From NCBI RefSeq assembly GCF_000311725.1, contig NZ_HE978515.1, forward strand, positions 305,697 to 369,696: a DNA stretch of 64,000 bases, given 5' to 3'. The notes under the pieces were generated by a model. That model saw only the letters and a program-made list of their open reading frames with translations, was not told the DNA's origin and ran no database searches. Origin of the DNA: Robertmurraya massiliosenegalensis JC6. GTDB lineage: Bacteria > Bacillota > Bacilli > Bacillales > Cytobacillaceae. The position numbers were made by a program, and so were the translations under genes. The stretch's first letter is position 1. The number at the start of each line of letters is the position of its first letter. Positions 1 through 8,045 of the stretch are shown one piece after another.

Positions 1-37
1 GAAAAAGTTGATGTCCTTTTTGTGGATATTAATTTTA

Positions 38-436
38 TTAACGTGAACCGCCTCTCATCGTGCCTCCAGTTGGCCCGTTTACATTACCTCTCCCGTTTGT
101 TCCTGGATCAATTCCATTAGCTCCACGGTTATTATCTATTAAATCTGTGTTAAGGTTGTCGTTCGTGTCGAAAACCCCATTGTTATTTGTACGGTTATTT
201 ACATCATTAAAAATCCCACGGTTATGGTTATTGGAGCGGTAACGTACTGGTTCAATGCCGTTGTTTCCTCGATCCCGATCAAATACACCAGTATCATTTT
301 GACGATCATATCTTACAGGACTGTAGTTAACACCATCATCATCATTCAACCTGTTTTCATTGGCACCACAAGCTCCAAGTATTCCTAAAGATAAAGTAGC
401 TGAGATCGTCGTGATAAGAAGCTTTTTTTTCATCAT
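38..436 (-). CDS. Asn-rich lipoprotein of unknown function
   Basis: A 132-residue protein with a lipoprotein signal peptide: a Lys-rich start, a hydrophobic core, then a lipobox LGAC ending in Cys at about residue 22. It should therefore be lipid-anchored outside the membrane. The mature part is low complexity, very rich in Asn, Gly and Asp. It carries loosely repeated motifs: PVRY twice, GVFD or GIFN three times, and NGIEP or NGIDP twice. The ATG at 436 follows GGGAGG with 7 nt spacing. No catalytic motif is visible. Short repetitive lipoproteins of this kind are common in spore formers and some are spore-associated, but that role is inference only. Confidence 0.75.
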   Translation of the reverse strand: MMKKKLLITTISATLSLGILGACGANENRLNDDDGVNYSPVRYDRQNDTGVFDRDRGNNGIEPVRYRSNNHNRGIFNDVNNRTNNNGVFDTNDNLNTDLIDNNRGANGIDPGTNGRGNVNGPTGGTMRGGSR

Positions 437-501
437 ATTGAATCCTCCCGTATATGAAATTGATCCATTTAGACAATCTACACAGATTAGTTAGTCGTAA
501 G

Positions 502-843
502 TTACTGATTGTTGCCTTGATTTTGAGTAGCTGACTCAATAATGGATTTAGGTGTTGATGACGTTTTGTTTTTCTTAATAAACTCTTCTGCAAATTCTGC
601 CGTCAACATCTGATTAAGTGGAGGAAATGACATATTTCTCTTTCCTTGATTACCAGCATCCGCTCTTTCCCCCTGCATTCCAGCGCCGTTTCGACGAAAC
701 ATGACGGTAACAAATGCAGCGATTCCGCTAAGAGCTAAGAACATCCAACCACCTTTTTTTCGGCTTTTTTGTTTTCCAAATAACCGAAACATGTTTCTCC
801 CACCCACTCTTGAGAAAAGCTTGTTTAACTGCTTCGTATTCAT
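502..843 (-). CDS. small single-pass membrane protein, unknown function
   Basis: 113 residues with a basic N-terminus, a Lys/Arg-rich stretch near residues 24-31, and one hydrophobic segment at about 33-50 (WMFLALSGIAAFVTVMF). A polar, Asn/Gln-rich tail follows. The ATG at 843 has GGAGG 7 nt upstream; a second Met at residue 18 has no such site. The gene lies 65 nt upstream of the lipoprotein gene on the same strand, so they may be cotranscribed. I do not recognise the family; only membrane anchoring is supported. Confidence 0.65.
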   Translation of the reverse strand: MNTKQLNKLFSRVGGRNMFRLFGKQKSRKKGGWMFLALSGIAAFVTVMFRRNGAGMQGERADAGNQGKRNMSFPPLNQMLTAEFAEEFIKKNKTSSTPKSIIESATQNQGNNQ

Positions 844-1017
844 AAATCTTCCTCCTTAAAATGGGTAAAGAAGAACCTCTCCGAGAGAAAATATTTTCTC
901 TCTGTTATAGAATGATTGAATGAGCCTTTTTTTATGTAAATCGGACGTTATCTCTTTTTACCATAAATAACAGTTAAAGATAGGTACACCATATGTATAA
1001 GAGGATTTTTCCAATAA

Positions 1018-1275
1018 AAAAAGCTCCTACAAAATGTAGGAAGCTTTTCGGTTTGTCTCATTCGCTCCAACCATCTCTTCCCCTTAAGCGGAATTTCTCC
1101 TGTTATCTCCTCAGTGGAGTCACTTTTAGGGGAAATAACGGAAGATTTTCCTCTTACGGAGAGCAAAATCGTTTATTTTGATATTTTTCAAGGGAATAGC
1201 AGGAATTTCTCCTGTTATCACGACTCATTTCCATGATGCTTGCTCATTAAGCGGAATTTCTCCTGTTATTTTTTC
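1018..1275 (+). repeat. dispersed intergenic element, copy A
   Basis: It begins with a hairpin (arms GCTCCTAC and GTAGGAAGC around 1021-1047). Four 23-nt units follow at 1084-1106, 1135-1156, 1196-1218 and 1247-1269. The unit consensus is TTAAGCGGAATTTCTCCTG plus TTAT; unit 2 is inverted. Each unit is a quasi-palindrome centred on GGAAnnTTCC. The same order of hairpin, units and linkers is found at 53728-54045, and without the hairpin, inverted, at 43560-43860. The copy fills the gap between the small membrane protein gene and the 3' end of the metallophosphoesterase gene. No coding potential is credible. Confidence 0.85.
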
Positions 1276-1309
1276 ATTCCCAATATTTACAGAGAAAAAA
1301 CTGACGGTT

Positions 1310-2158
1310 TTAGATAGCGGTGCGATTTTGACTTTCAGAACAAACTGTTATGCTGCATTCATGGATTGTCATTTCAGGCCTGCTTCCAACTCGGATATTT
1401 ATCCCGGTTTGTCCTAGCCCTTCACTTATATAAAACGGCTTATTATCATGCATTTGTAAGCCTTTAATCATATTCATCCGCACAAGCTTTCCCATTTTAA
1501 AAAGGTGATATGCCTTCGGATAGCATATTTGACCTCCATGGAAATGACCTGCTAACAAGTAATCAAAATAATAATGCTTCATTTGCAGTACAACATTAGG
1601 ATCATGGGTTAATACAAGATTATACCCCGACTTGGTCCCCTTAAAAGAAGCGTCTAAATCACTCCGTTTTGTGCTAAAGTCATCAATGCCAATAATATTA
1701 ACTCTTCTACCATCAACTAAAATTTCAGCATTTTCATTTCGCAATACCTGACAATTGTACTGCTTAAGTGTATTCACGAGATTTTCAAGGTTTTTCTCTT
1801 TCAAAACATAATCATGGTTTCCAAGGACTGCATAAATTCCATATTTAGGTTGTAATTGATTAAATACTTCCAAATACGGGATAAGCTTTGGTATCGTCCA
1901 TTTTCTATCTAAAAAATCACCTGTAAGAGCAATAATGTCGAATGATTCCTCTTTAACCTTTTGATATAGTTCATTAGGTGTAATAGATATATTTTCTAAA
2001 TGCAGATCAGATAAATGGAGAATTCGTAACACAGGATGGTTGCCATTATTTTGATCTAGAGCAATTTTATTTATTTTAATATCTTTTGTATTTCGATTGG
2101 CTTTATAGATGTTGAAACTAATAAAAGCTAGCAACGCTAACAAAACGATAAGCTTCAT
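1310..2158 (-). CDS. membrane-anchored metallophosphoesterase
   Basis: 282 residues. An N-terminal hydrophobic segment (residues 1-18) anchors or exports the protein. The calcineurin-like phosphoesterase motifs follow in order: D-x-H in SDLHLE (51-53), GD (80-81), GNHD (113-116), a lone His in THDP (185) and GHFHGG (204-209). These are the standard di-metal ligands. The family includes YkuE and YaeI-type enzymes, some acting on lipid-linked or peptidoglycan-related phosphates; the substrate here is not deducible. The ATG at 2158 follows GGAG with 7 nt spacing. The 3' end abuts repeat copy A, and no other terminator is obvious. Confidence 0.9.
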   Translation of the reverse strand: MKLIVLLALLAFISFNIYKANRNTKDIKINKIALDQNNGNHPVLRILHLSDLHLENISITPNELYQKVKEESFDIIALTGDFLDRKWTIPKLIPYLEVFNQLQPKYGIYAVLGNHDYVLKEKNLENLVNTLKQYNCQVLRNENAEILVDGRRVNIIGIDDFSTKRSDLDASFKGTKSGYNLVLTHDPNVVLQMKHYYFDYLLAGHFHGGQICYPKAYHLFKMGKLVRMNMIKGLQMHDNKPFYISEGLGQTGINIRVGSRPEMTIHECSITVCSESQNRTAI

Positions 2159-2224
2159 TACATCTCTCCTTCCTCCAAAAATTATACAGGAAACTGGAGA
2201 GAAATCTGCTAGTAATTCATGGAA

Positions 2225-2518
2225 TTAACCACGTAACTTTTTGTATTCATCAATAAAACCGTTCGGCTCCTTAGGTACTGAATAAGGAAAGACTCCTTGG
2301 TTGGTATGTAAATAAAGTACTCCTTCGGTGGAGGAGAAACGCCTAAAAGACATGTCATGAACATTTTTCACAAGAAAAACATGGTCTCTAGTAACAATAC
2401 GATCCTCATACAAATGAAGGTGCTCTCTGTATTCCATTGTAATCTGTTCAAAATCTTTAATCTTTCTCTCTACCTTCACATAAGGCTGAGAAATAATTCT
2501 TCTCACTTTTCTTCCCAC
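2225..2518 (-). CDS. hypothetical protein
   Basis: 97 residues, mixed charge, predicted soluble, with no signal peptide or Cys clusters. The alternating hydrophobic pattern (HLHLYEDRIV, VFLVKNVHDM, GVLYLHTNQG) suggests a small beta-rich fold, perhaps PH-like, but I do not recognise the family. The start is uncertain. The GTG at 2518 touches its AAGGGGAG; a GTG at 2506 is better spaced and would give 93 residues. It lies 66 nt upstream of the metallophosphoesterase gene on the same strand and may share its transcript. Confidence 0.6.
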   Translation of the reverse strand: MGRKVRRIISQPYVKVERKIKDFEQITMEYREHLHLYEDRIVTRDHVFLVKNVHDMSFRRFSSTEGVLYLHTNQGVFPYSVPKEPNGFIDEYKKLRG

Positions 2519-2616
2519 TCCCCTTCATGGTTAAACAAAATCCTTTTTATCAACTATATCGTCTTTAAATGGTCAATGTCCAAAAATGAGTAATAAATGA
2601 TTAAAAAAAAAGAAAA

Positions 2617-2640
2617 ACACTATTCTTTTACAAATAGTGT
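2617..2640 (-). terminator. Rho-independent terminator after ydjO
   Basis: Inverted repeat ACACTATT/AATAGTGT with an 8-nt loop, followed on the minus strand by a long T-rich tract. Confidence 0.8.
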
Positions 2641-2661
2641 CCACATTTCACTTCTATTGAA

Positions 2662-2862
2662 TTAAGAATGTTTCCCTGGATTATTAATAACTTCAATAAC
2701 ACGCGTCGTTTGTTCCATTTCGCCTTTACAAATAGGACAAGTCGGCACTGCGCTACTCTTAAAGTTATCACGTACCCAACAGTTACAATCATCCGCTTTA
2801 CAAACCCAAATTTTCGTTTCCTCAGTAACTATTTCCTCTTGATTTCTTCTTCCAAAGCTCAT
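2662..2862 (-). CDS. ydjO: YdjO-family cold-inducible zinc-ribbon protein
   Basis: 66 residues with two Cys pairs, CKADDCNC and CPIC, consistent with a small zinc ribbon. Length and sequence match the Bacillus YdjO family, annotated as cold-inducible; the molecular function is unknown. The ATG at 2862 follows GGAG with good spacing. It is transcribed alone, divergent from the LysE exporter across a 311-nt AT-rich gap, and ends in a strong terminator. Confidence 0.85.
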   Translation of the reverse strand: MSFGRRNQEEIVTEETKIWVCKADDCNCWVRDNFKSSAVPTCPICKGEMEQTTRVIEVINNPGKHS

Positions 2863-2940
2863 TCATCTCACTCCTAAACTTAGGGTAGATCCCTTCTAAA
2901 GAAAGCAAAGGGAAAAGTTATCCCAAAAATAAAAAAACTA

Positions 2941-2977
2941 TTATAAAAAGTTCTAAAAACGATATAACTTTTTATAA
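2941..2977. repeat. AT-rich inverted repeat in the 2863-3173 intergenic gap
   Basis: Arms TTATAAAAAGTT and AACTTTTTATAA, 12 of 12 paired, separated by 13 nt. It sits about 80 nt upstream of ydjO and about 200 nt upstream of the exporter. It may act as an operator or a 5'-UTR hairpin of ydjO. The rest of the gap is AT-rich and holds nothing else I can support. Confidence 0.4.
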
Positions 2978-3173
2978 TATATGAATTAATAACAAAATGC
3001 AATAATTATTAATATCATACCATATTTTTAAGTTCCTGTATAGTAATAAGTCTGGAAAGAAACGGTTAAATAGTTTTAGCATACGAATTCATTTAAGTGT
3101 GGTACAAGCTTTCCCTCCTGAATAAAATGGGTAGAAGTGTCTTTCTCTATCATGTTATAGGAGGCAACAAGCA

Positions 3174-3803
3174 ATGATGACCTTTATTAGCTATATCTTT
3201 CTCGGACTATCACTAGCAGCCCCCATCGGACCTGTCAACGCAGCACAAATGGAAAAAGGAATTAAACACGGTTTTCTTCATGCATGGATTTTGGGTATTG
3301 GCTCTGTTTTAGCTGATATCTTCTATATGCTAGCTGTTTTTTTAGGGGTGGGTCACTTTATTCAAATCCCTATCGTAAAAGCGTTTCTTTGGTTATTTGG
3401 CTTTTTCATTCTCATCTATTCAGGAATTGAAGGCTTATCAAATGCTGGAAAAGTCCAGATTTCTCAGCAAAGAGAAACAGAGTCTTTGTGGAAATCCTTT
3501 TTCACTGGCTTTCTTATGTCTATTTCAAATCCATTAACGATTCTTTTTTGGTTAGGCATATACGGGTCCGTGCTTGCAAAAACAGCAACGATCTATGGAG
3601 TTGAAGATTTACTGATTTACAGTAGCGCAATAATATTAGGGCTGGTTATTTGGGATATCACAATGGCTTTTGTAGCGAGTAGCGCTAAAAAATTCCTATC
3701 AACAAAGGTATTGAGCATCATTGCTATTCTTTCTTCTCTTTCTCTTATCGGATTTGGTCTTTATTTTGGATATGAAGCGCTGAAGATCATTTTCACAAAG
3801 TAA
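3174..3803 (+). CDS. LysE-family amino acid/metabolite exporter
   Basis: 209 residues with about six hydrophobic segments. The LysE/RhtB signature is at the N-terminus: LGLSLAAPIGPVNA at residues 11-24, then a Met/Lys/Gly-rich loop and GSVLADIFYM. SNPLTILFW near residue 117 is the second conserved family motif. Such proteins export amino acids or related small molecules by proton antiport; the substrate cannot be told here. The ATG at 3174 has GGAGG 9 nt upstream. It stands alone, followed by an unrelated small gene. Confidence 0.85.
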   Translation: MMTFISYIFLGLSLAAPIGPVNAAQMEKGIKHGFLHAWILGIGSVLADIFYMLAVFLGVGHFIQIPIVKAFLWLFGFFILIYSGIEGLSNAGKVQISQQRETESLWKSFFTGFLMSISNPLTILFWLGIYGSVLAKTATIYGVEDLLIYSSAIILGLVIWDITMAFVASSAKKFLSTKVLSIIAILSSLSLIGFGLYFGYEALKIIFTK

Positions 3804-3919
3804 TGAAACTCGTCCTTTTCGAAGTGAATGAAGTCTTTTCAGTTTTACTCTTATTAATAGTAGGGTAAAATATGAAGGCATAATACTTAAACTGCACGCT
3901 AATATGAGAGGATTGAACC

Positions 3920-4225
3920 ATGATGGAAATAAAGTCTCACACAATCGAACAAATTGAAGATCCGTTTGGTATTTTATCAGGGAACCGTTATGAACTGTTT
4001 TTACATATAGAAGTACCGGAAGATGATGAACTTTTCTCGGATAAAGGCTTAAAAATCAAAGCCTTATTAATAGAGGATGATAAAGGCTATCACCTCTCCC
4101 ATTACCATATCATTGAAAACTCAACGGAACGAATTCTTGATTTTGAACTTGAAGAGGACGAAGAGAAACTCATAGAATCTTATTGTATTGAACAAGCCAA
4201 AGCATATCAAACCGAAGAAGAATAG
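3920..4225 (+). CDS. DUF6509-type acidic protein
   Basis: 101 residues, strongly acidic, without signal peptide or Cys. The opening MEIKSHTIEQIEDPFGI and EVPEDDELF match a conserved small Bacillus family I recall as DUF6509, sometimes mislabelled pullulanase. Function unknown, probably cytoplasmic. ATG at 3920 or 3923, both served by AGAGGA. It converges on the next gene, with a shared terminator spanning both stop codons. Confidence 0.7.
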   Translation: MMEIKSHTIEQIEDPFGILSGNRYELFLHIEVPEDDELFSDKGLKIKALLIEDDKGYHLSHYHIIENSTERILDFELEEDEEKLIESYCIEQAKAYQTEEE

Positions 4226-4250
4226 GAAGCATGCCGCTTCCTATTCTTCT
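4216..4250. terminator. bidirectional terminator
   Basis: Perfect 15-bp inverted repeat AGAAGAATAGGAAGC with a 5-nt loop. It overlaps the ends of both convergent genes (4225 and 4241). Confidence 0.85.
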
Positions 4251-4636
4251 ATTTTCTTGCCTTCCTCTATAATGTGATACATAAGATGAGCAAGGTGATG
4301 AATCGGTCCATACTCCTCCTCTTCTTCCTCTTGTTCATCATGAAACTCTAGATCGTTTAAATGTAATGCTATAAATTGATAAAAATCCTTCAATTCAAAT
4401 CCGTAGCAACTACTAGGTTCCTCTTGCTCATCCTCATAATGTAGTACTAAGTAAGATTCCTTCCCTTCTTCATCTTCGGCATCAAAATAAACAAAAAAAC
4501 CAATATTTGTATCCAGTTCAAATAAATGTCGTGTCCCACCCTCAGTTATTTTTGAAAAATCTTCTTCAGATAATTTTTGTACTGTCATCGCATCAACTTG
4601 ATCTTCCTTATGGAAATGAACTGTAAATGTTTTCAA
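4241..4636 (-). CDS. hypothetical acidic protein
   Basis: 131 residues with a run of about ten acidic residues near 103-112 (DEQEEEEEEY), followed by a helical tail. The N-terminal half looks like a small alpha/beta domain (FTVHFHKEDQ, LFELDTNIGFFVYFD). No signal peptide or recognised motif. The TTG at 4636 is well placed behind GAGGAG with 8 nt spacing. It lies just downstream of the nucleoside transporter on the same strand (36-nt gap), so it may be cotranscribed. I do not recognise the family. Confidence 0.6.
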   Translation of the reverse strand: MKTFTVHFHKEDQVDAMTVQKLSEEDFSKITEGGTRHLFELDTNIGFFVYFDAEDEEGKESYLVLHYEDEQEEPSSCYGFELKDFYQFIALHLNDLEFHDEQEEEEEEYGPIHHLAHLMYHIIEEGKKIEE

Positions 4637-4672
4637 CTCAATCGCTCCTCTACTATATTTTCTCTAGTTGTC

Positions 4673-5890
4673 CTATATAAACATACCTGCAATCGCAGCA
4701 CTTAGCAAGGACGCAAGCGCTCCCGCAATCACTGACCTCACTCCCAGTCTCGCAATATCCGCTCGTCGATTCGGTGCTAAATTTCCTAAACCACCTAATA
4801 AAATAGCTAAAGAAGAAATATTGGCGAATCCGCAAAGGGCAAACGATACAACCGCTACCGTCTTCTCAGACAGATTAGGAATTTCCGGCGCAAAAGAAGA
4901 ATAGGCTACAAACTCATTTATGACAAGCTTTTGACCAATAAAATTCCCTGCCAAAACTGCCTCATCCCACGGAACCCCGATAATAAAAGCTAAAGGGGCA
5001 AATACATATCCTAAAACAAGCTGTAACGATAACTCTTGTAAACCAAATAATGAGCCAATCCCACCTAAAATTCCGTTAATTAGCGCTACAAGGGCGATAA
5101 ACGCAAGAAGCATCGCTCCAATATTTAACGCTAACTGCAATCCAACACTTGCTCCGCGTGCAGCTGCATCGATGACATTCGTTGATTCCTCATCCATTTC
5201 CATCTTAAACTCATTCGGTTCTGGTGTCTGATCCGTTTCTGGCAAAAATAATTTCGCCATCACAAGACCTGCAGGAGCAGCCATAAAACTTGCCGCTAAT
5301 AGAAACTCAAGCGGTACACCTAGTAAAGAATATCCAATTAAAACAGAACCAGCTACAGAAGCAAGTCCTCCAGTCATGACTGCAAACAATTCTGATTCGG
5401 TCATTGACGAAATGTACGGACGAATCACTAACGGGGCTTCCGTTTGTCCAACAAAAATATTGGCGGCAGCTGACATTGATTCTGCTTTTCTCGTCCCTAA
5501 TAATTTCGCAAGCGCTCCACCAAGAATGCGAATAAAAAACTGCATCACCTTAATGTAATAGAGAACGGAAATAAGTGAAGAAAAGAAAATGACAATCGGT
5601 AACACATTGAAAGCAAAAATATGTACGATATGAGACTCTTCGGTGTAAATCCCTCCAAACAAAAAGCTAATCCCTTCGTTTGAATAATTAATGATTTGAC
5701 TCACACCGTTTGATAAAATCGTTAATCCCTTCTGTCCCCAACCTGTTTTTAGAACAAGAAAGGCAAAGAAGAGTTGAATCGTTAACCCTCCTAGTATAGT
5801 CCGAAAGTTAACTTTATTCTTATGAGTTGAAAACAAATAACCGATCGTTAATACAACGAGAATACCGACTATCCCCCAAATATATTGCAC
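4673..5890 (-). CDS. nupC: NupC-family concentrative nucleoside transporter
   Basis: About 405 residues with roughly ten membrane segments. The CNT family pattern is clear: GQTEAPLVIRPY in the central nucleoside-binding region, GVPWDEAVLAGN, and a C-terminal CGFANISSLAILLGG motif. These proteins import nucleosides with protons or sodium. The start is uncertain: a GTG at 5899 adds three residues, but the GTG at 5890 is better spaced from AGGGGTG and gives a typical family N-terminus. deoD at 30.9 kb could use the imported nucleosides. No purine operator was recognised upstream. Confidence 0.9.
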   Translation of the reverse strand: MQYIWGIVGILVVLTIGYLFSTHKNKVNFRTILGGLTIQLFFAFLVLKTGWGQKGLTILSNGVSQIINYSNEGISFLFGGIYTEESHIVHIFAFNVLPIVIFFSSLISVLYYIKVMQFFIRILGGALAKLLGTRKAESMSAAANIFVGQTEAPLVIRPYISSMTESELFAVMTGGLASVAGSVLIGYSLLGVPLEFLLAASFMAAPAGLVMAKLFLPETDQTPEPNEFKMEMDEESTNVIDAAARGASVGLQLALNIGAMLLAFIALVALINGILGGIGSLFGLQELSLQLVLGYVFAPLAFIIGVPWDEAVLAGNFIGQKLVINEFVAYSSFAPEIPNLSEKTVAVVSFALCGFANISSLAILLGGLGNLAPNRRADIARLGVRSVIAGALASLLSAAIAGMFI

Positions 5891-6000
5891 TACTTTCACC
5901 CCTATTTTTTATAATCTTCGATGACAGATTGAATAGGCTGCATTATACTTTTGTTAGTATGCGCAAACTGCCATAATAAAACAATCGAGGTGACAACTTT

Positions 6001-6234
6001 ATGAAAATCAGAAAAGACTTTTCCAATGGACAGGAACAAAAAGTTTTCATTTATGAAAACAAGAAAGAAGAATACATTCTCGTTGCCATTCCTGACATCA
6101 ATTGGAGTGCATCTTTTGCCTATGATGAGGATTTAATCGAAGACAAATTGGATAAAACATTGTTAAAGGTTGTGGACAAAGAAAGTGCTAGCCGGATCAG
6201 TAAAAAGATCTACCAATGGACGAGGGAAATGTAA
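6001..6234 (+). CDS. YueH-like small protein
   Basis: 77 residues, charged, no membrane segment. The start MKIRKDFSNG and the block YENKKEEYILVAIPDINWS resemble the small Bacillus YueH family; function unknown. The ATG at 6001 follows GAGGTGA with 7 nt spacing. It is divergent from the nucleoside transporter and convergent with the cold-shock gene, sharing a terminator at 6250-6275. The family call is from memory of the pattern and is moderate. Confidence 0.65.
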   Translation: MKIRKDFSNGQEQKVFIYENKKEEYILVAIPDINWSASFAYDEDLIEDKLDKTLLKVVDKESASRISKKIYQWTREM

Positions 6235-6249
6235 CGAAGACAAATTTAA

Positions 6250-6275
6250 AAGGAGTCCACCTTGTGGAACTCCTT
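6250..6275. terminator. bidirectional terminator
   Basis: Inverted repeat built on AAGGAGT...ACTCCTT with an inner CCAC/GTGG, between the convergent yueH-like and cold-shock genes. Confidence 0.7.
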
Positions 6276-6287
6276 CATATTTAACTG

Positions 6288-6488
6288 TTACGCCTTATTA
6301 ACGTTAACAGCTTGTGGTCCGCGTTGACCTTCTTCAATGTCGAAAGTAACTTCTTGACCTTCTTCTAGGGTTTTAAACCCTTCGCTTTGGATAGCAGAGT
6401 AGTGTACAAAGACGTCTTCTCCACCTTCAACTTCGATAAATCCAAAGCCTTTTTCTGAGTTGAACCATTTTACTTTACCAGTTGCCAT
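6288..6488 (-). CDS. CspA-family cold-shock protein
   Basis: 66 residues, the usual Csp length. Both RNA-binding motifs are intact: KGFGFIEV (RNP1, about residues 13-20) and VFVHYSAI (RNP2, about 26-33). It binds single-stranded RNA/DNA as a chaperone at low temperature and in growth. The ATG at 6488 is chosen because AGGAGG lies just upstream; an upstream in-frame Met would add nine residues that do not fit the family. The region upstream to 6640 is AT-rich and probably holds the long 5' leader usual for csp genes. Close to B. subtilis CspB/C/D. Confidence 0.95.
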   Translation of the reverse strand: MATGKVKWFNSEKGFGFIEVEGGEDVFVHYSAIQSEGFKTLEEGQEVTFDIEEGQRGPQAVNVNKA

Positions 6489-6647
6489 TCTAATCCTCCT
6501 AAAAATCAAAAGCATTTGATGATAACTAACGTATCACATCTATAGTTTGCCTAAAATTTAGATTTTAAATCATTTTTTTGATATTTTTTCTAGATTATTT
6601 TTTCGGCCTAATGATATTACACCCAAACATAATTATTTTCGGTGTCC

Positions 6648-7484
6648 TCAAACCCTCTCAGCTGCATCGACTGTATGCTTTAACAGCATGGAGATCGTTA
6701 CAGGTCCTACTCCGCCAGGGACAGGAGTGATAGCTGATGATTTCTCGTAGCATGAAGCATATTCAACATCACCAACGTTACCTGGGTTATATCCTGCATC
6801 TAAAACCACAGCACCATCTTTAAGCCACTCACCCTTAATGAACTCCGGCTTCCCGACAGCAGCGACGATAATATCGGCCTGCTTAATCATCTCTTCTAAA
6901 TTAGTTGTCCTTGAATGACATGTCGTTACAGTTGCATTCCGATTTAAAAGTAACGCAGAGACCGGCTTACCTAAAATTGGGCTTCTACCAATAACAACAG
7001 CATGTTTTCCCTCAGCTGAAATATGATAATAATCCATAATACGAATAATGGCAGCAGGAGTACAGGATGGATAAAGCCCAAATCCTAATGCCGTTTGGCC
7101 ATACCCCCAACTCGTCACACCATCAACATCTTTTTCTAGTGCTATTGCTTCAAATGCGGCTCTTTCATCTATGTGAGATGGTACAGGATGCTGCAGGAGA
7201 ATCCCATGTACTTTCGGATCGTTATTTAGTTCTTGAATGGTATGGAGTAATTCCTCCGTAGTCGTTTCTTTCGGCAACTGAATTCGCTGGGAAAGGATGC
7301 CTAATCGTTCACATGCATTCCCTTTCATTTTTACATATGTAGCTGATGATGGATCATCGCCAACTAGAATCGTTGCTAAACTCGGAATAATCCCCTTTTC
7401 CTTTAAAGCTGCTATTCGAGGCTTCAGCCCTTCCTTTACATCATTCGCAACCTTTTGTCCGTCTAAAATTAGCTTTTCTTCCAT
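6648..7484 (-). CDS. folD: bifunctional methylenetetrahydrofolate dehydrogenase/cyclohydrolase FolD
   Basis: 278 residues. FolD interconverts 5,10-methylene-, 5,10-methenyl- and 10-formyl-tetrahydrofolate with NADP. The catalytic Tyr-x3-Lys is in YVKMK (residues 50-54), the folate site block is GILLQHPVP, and the NADP-binding motif is VVIGRSPILGKPV. The C-terminal PVPGGVGPVT signature is present. The ATG at 7484 has AGGGGAGGT upstream; the longer open frame upstream is the translated riboswitch and is not coding. It stands alone behind a ZTP riboswitch, so expression should respond to ZTP/ZMP, the alarmone of 10-formyl-THF shortage. Confidence 0.97.
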   Translation of the reverse strand: MEEKLILDGQKVANDVKEGLKPRIAALKEKGIIPSLATILVGDDPSSATYVKMKGNACERLGILSQRIQLPKETTTEELLHTIQELNNDPKVHGILLQHPVPSHIDERAAFEAIALEKDVDGVTSWGYGQTALGFGLYPSCTPAAIIRIMDYYHISAEGKHAVVIGRSPILGKPVSALLLNRNATVTTCHSRTTNLEEMIKQADIIVAAVGKPEFIKGEWLKDGAVVLDAGYNPGNVGDVEYASCYEKSSAITPVPGGVGPVTISMLLKHTVDAAERV

Positions 7485-7520
7485 GTATATACCTCCCCTG
7501 AGATCAAAGTATGTAATTAG

Positions 7521-7593
7521 TTGCCCAGACGACCGGCTATACATAGACGTAGCTCCCTTGTGGTTTATTCCACCCAAGTCGTCAGTCACTACG
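7521..7593 (-). promoter_or_regulatory. ZTP (pfl) riboswitch controlling folD
   Basis: Read on the minus strand, the core blocks of the pfl motif appear in order: GTGACTGACGAC, GGGTGG, ACCACAAGGGAGC and GCCGGTCGTCTGGGCAAC. GACGAC pairs with GTCGTC, as expected for the helix joining the two halves. It lies 36 nt upstream of the folD start, a known target of this class. No separate terminator hairpin is evident after it, so control may act on the nearby ribosome binding site. Confidence 0.87.
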
Positions 7594-7785
7594 AATTTTA
7601 AGAAAAAACAAGATTAACGAAAAAACAACGCCAAATCCTCCTTTATTATATCAGAAAACACATATAATACAATGGAGTTATCGTTATAATGTTCGTTAAT
7701 AATATTCACACTTTCTATATACTACTTTAATTAATATTTCATTTTCTAACGATATTATTTGTCTTAATTTTTAAACATAATTGAA

Positions 7786-7832
7786 AAGGCACCAACAACT
7801 TATTTTCTTTTAAAATAAGTTGTTGGTGCCTT
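7786..7832. terminator. perfect 21-bp hairpin, possible terminator
   Basis: Arms AAGGCACCAACAACTTATTTT and its exact complement with a 5-nt loop. On the minus strand it is followed by only four T, and no gene ends nearby: folD starts at 7484 and glpD ends at 8456. It is longer than any other terminator in the window. Confidence 0.5.
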
Positions 7833-8045
7833 GATTGATATATTTAAGGGTGAATCTGACGATAAAGATTAATCTTTTATTATAGTTTTTAAATCATCAT
7901 ATTTTCTGAACTAAGCTACTTATTTAGTCTCACATTAGTAGCCATCATTTAAACAAAAGCCTTGACCTAAAACAACGAAAGCCCTGCCTCTCTTCCATCA
8001 ATACGGTTCCTTGACCGCGCCTTTAAGAATTAGGATTTCAAAAGT

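Noticed and set aside
948..1166. A minus-strand open frame over repeat copy A, with a similar peptide (GKSSVISPK...) from copy C at 53705-53890
   Set aside because: Both are translations of the repeat; no ribosome site, and copy B breaks the frame into a different reading. The similarity reflects DNA homology.
1084..1269. CRISPR-like array (repeated 23-nt units)
   Set aside because: Only four units, unequal spacing, alternating orientation, linkers conserved between copies, and no cas genes.
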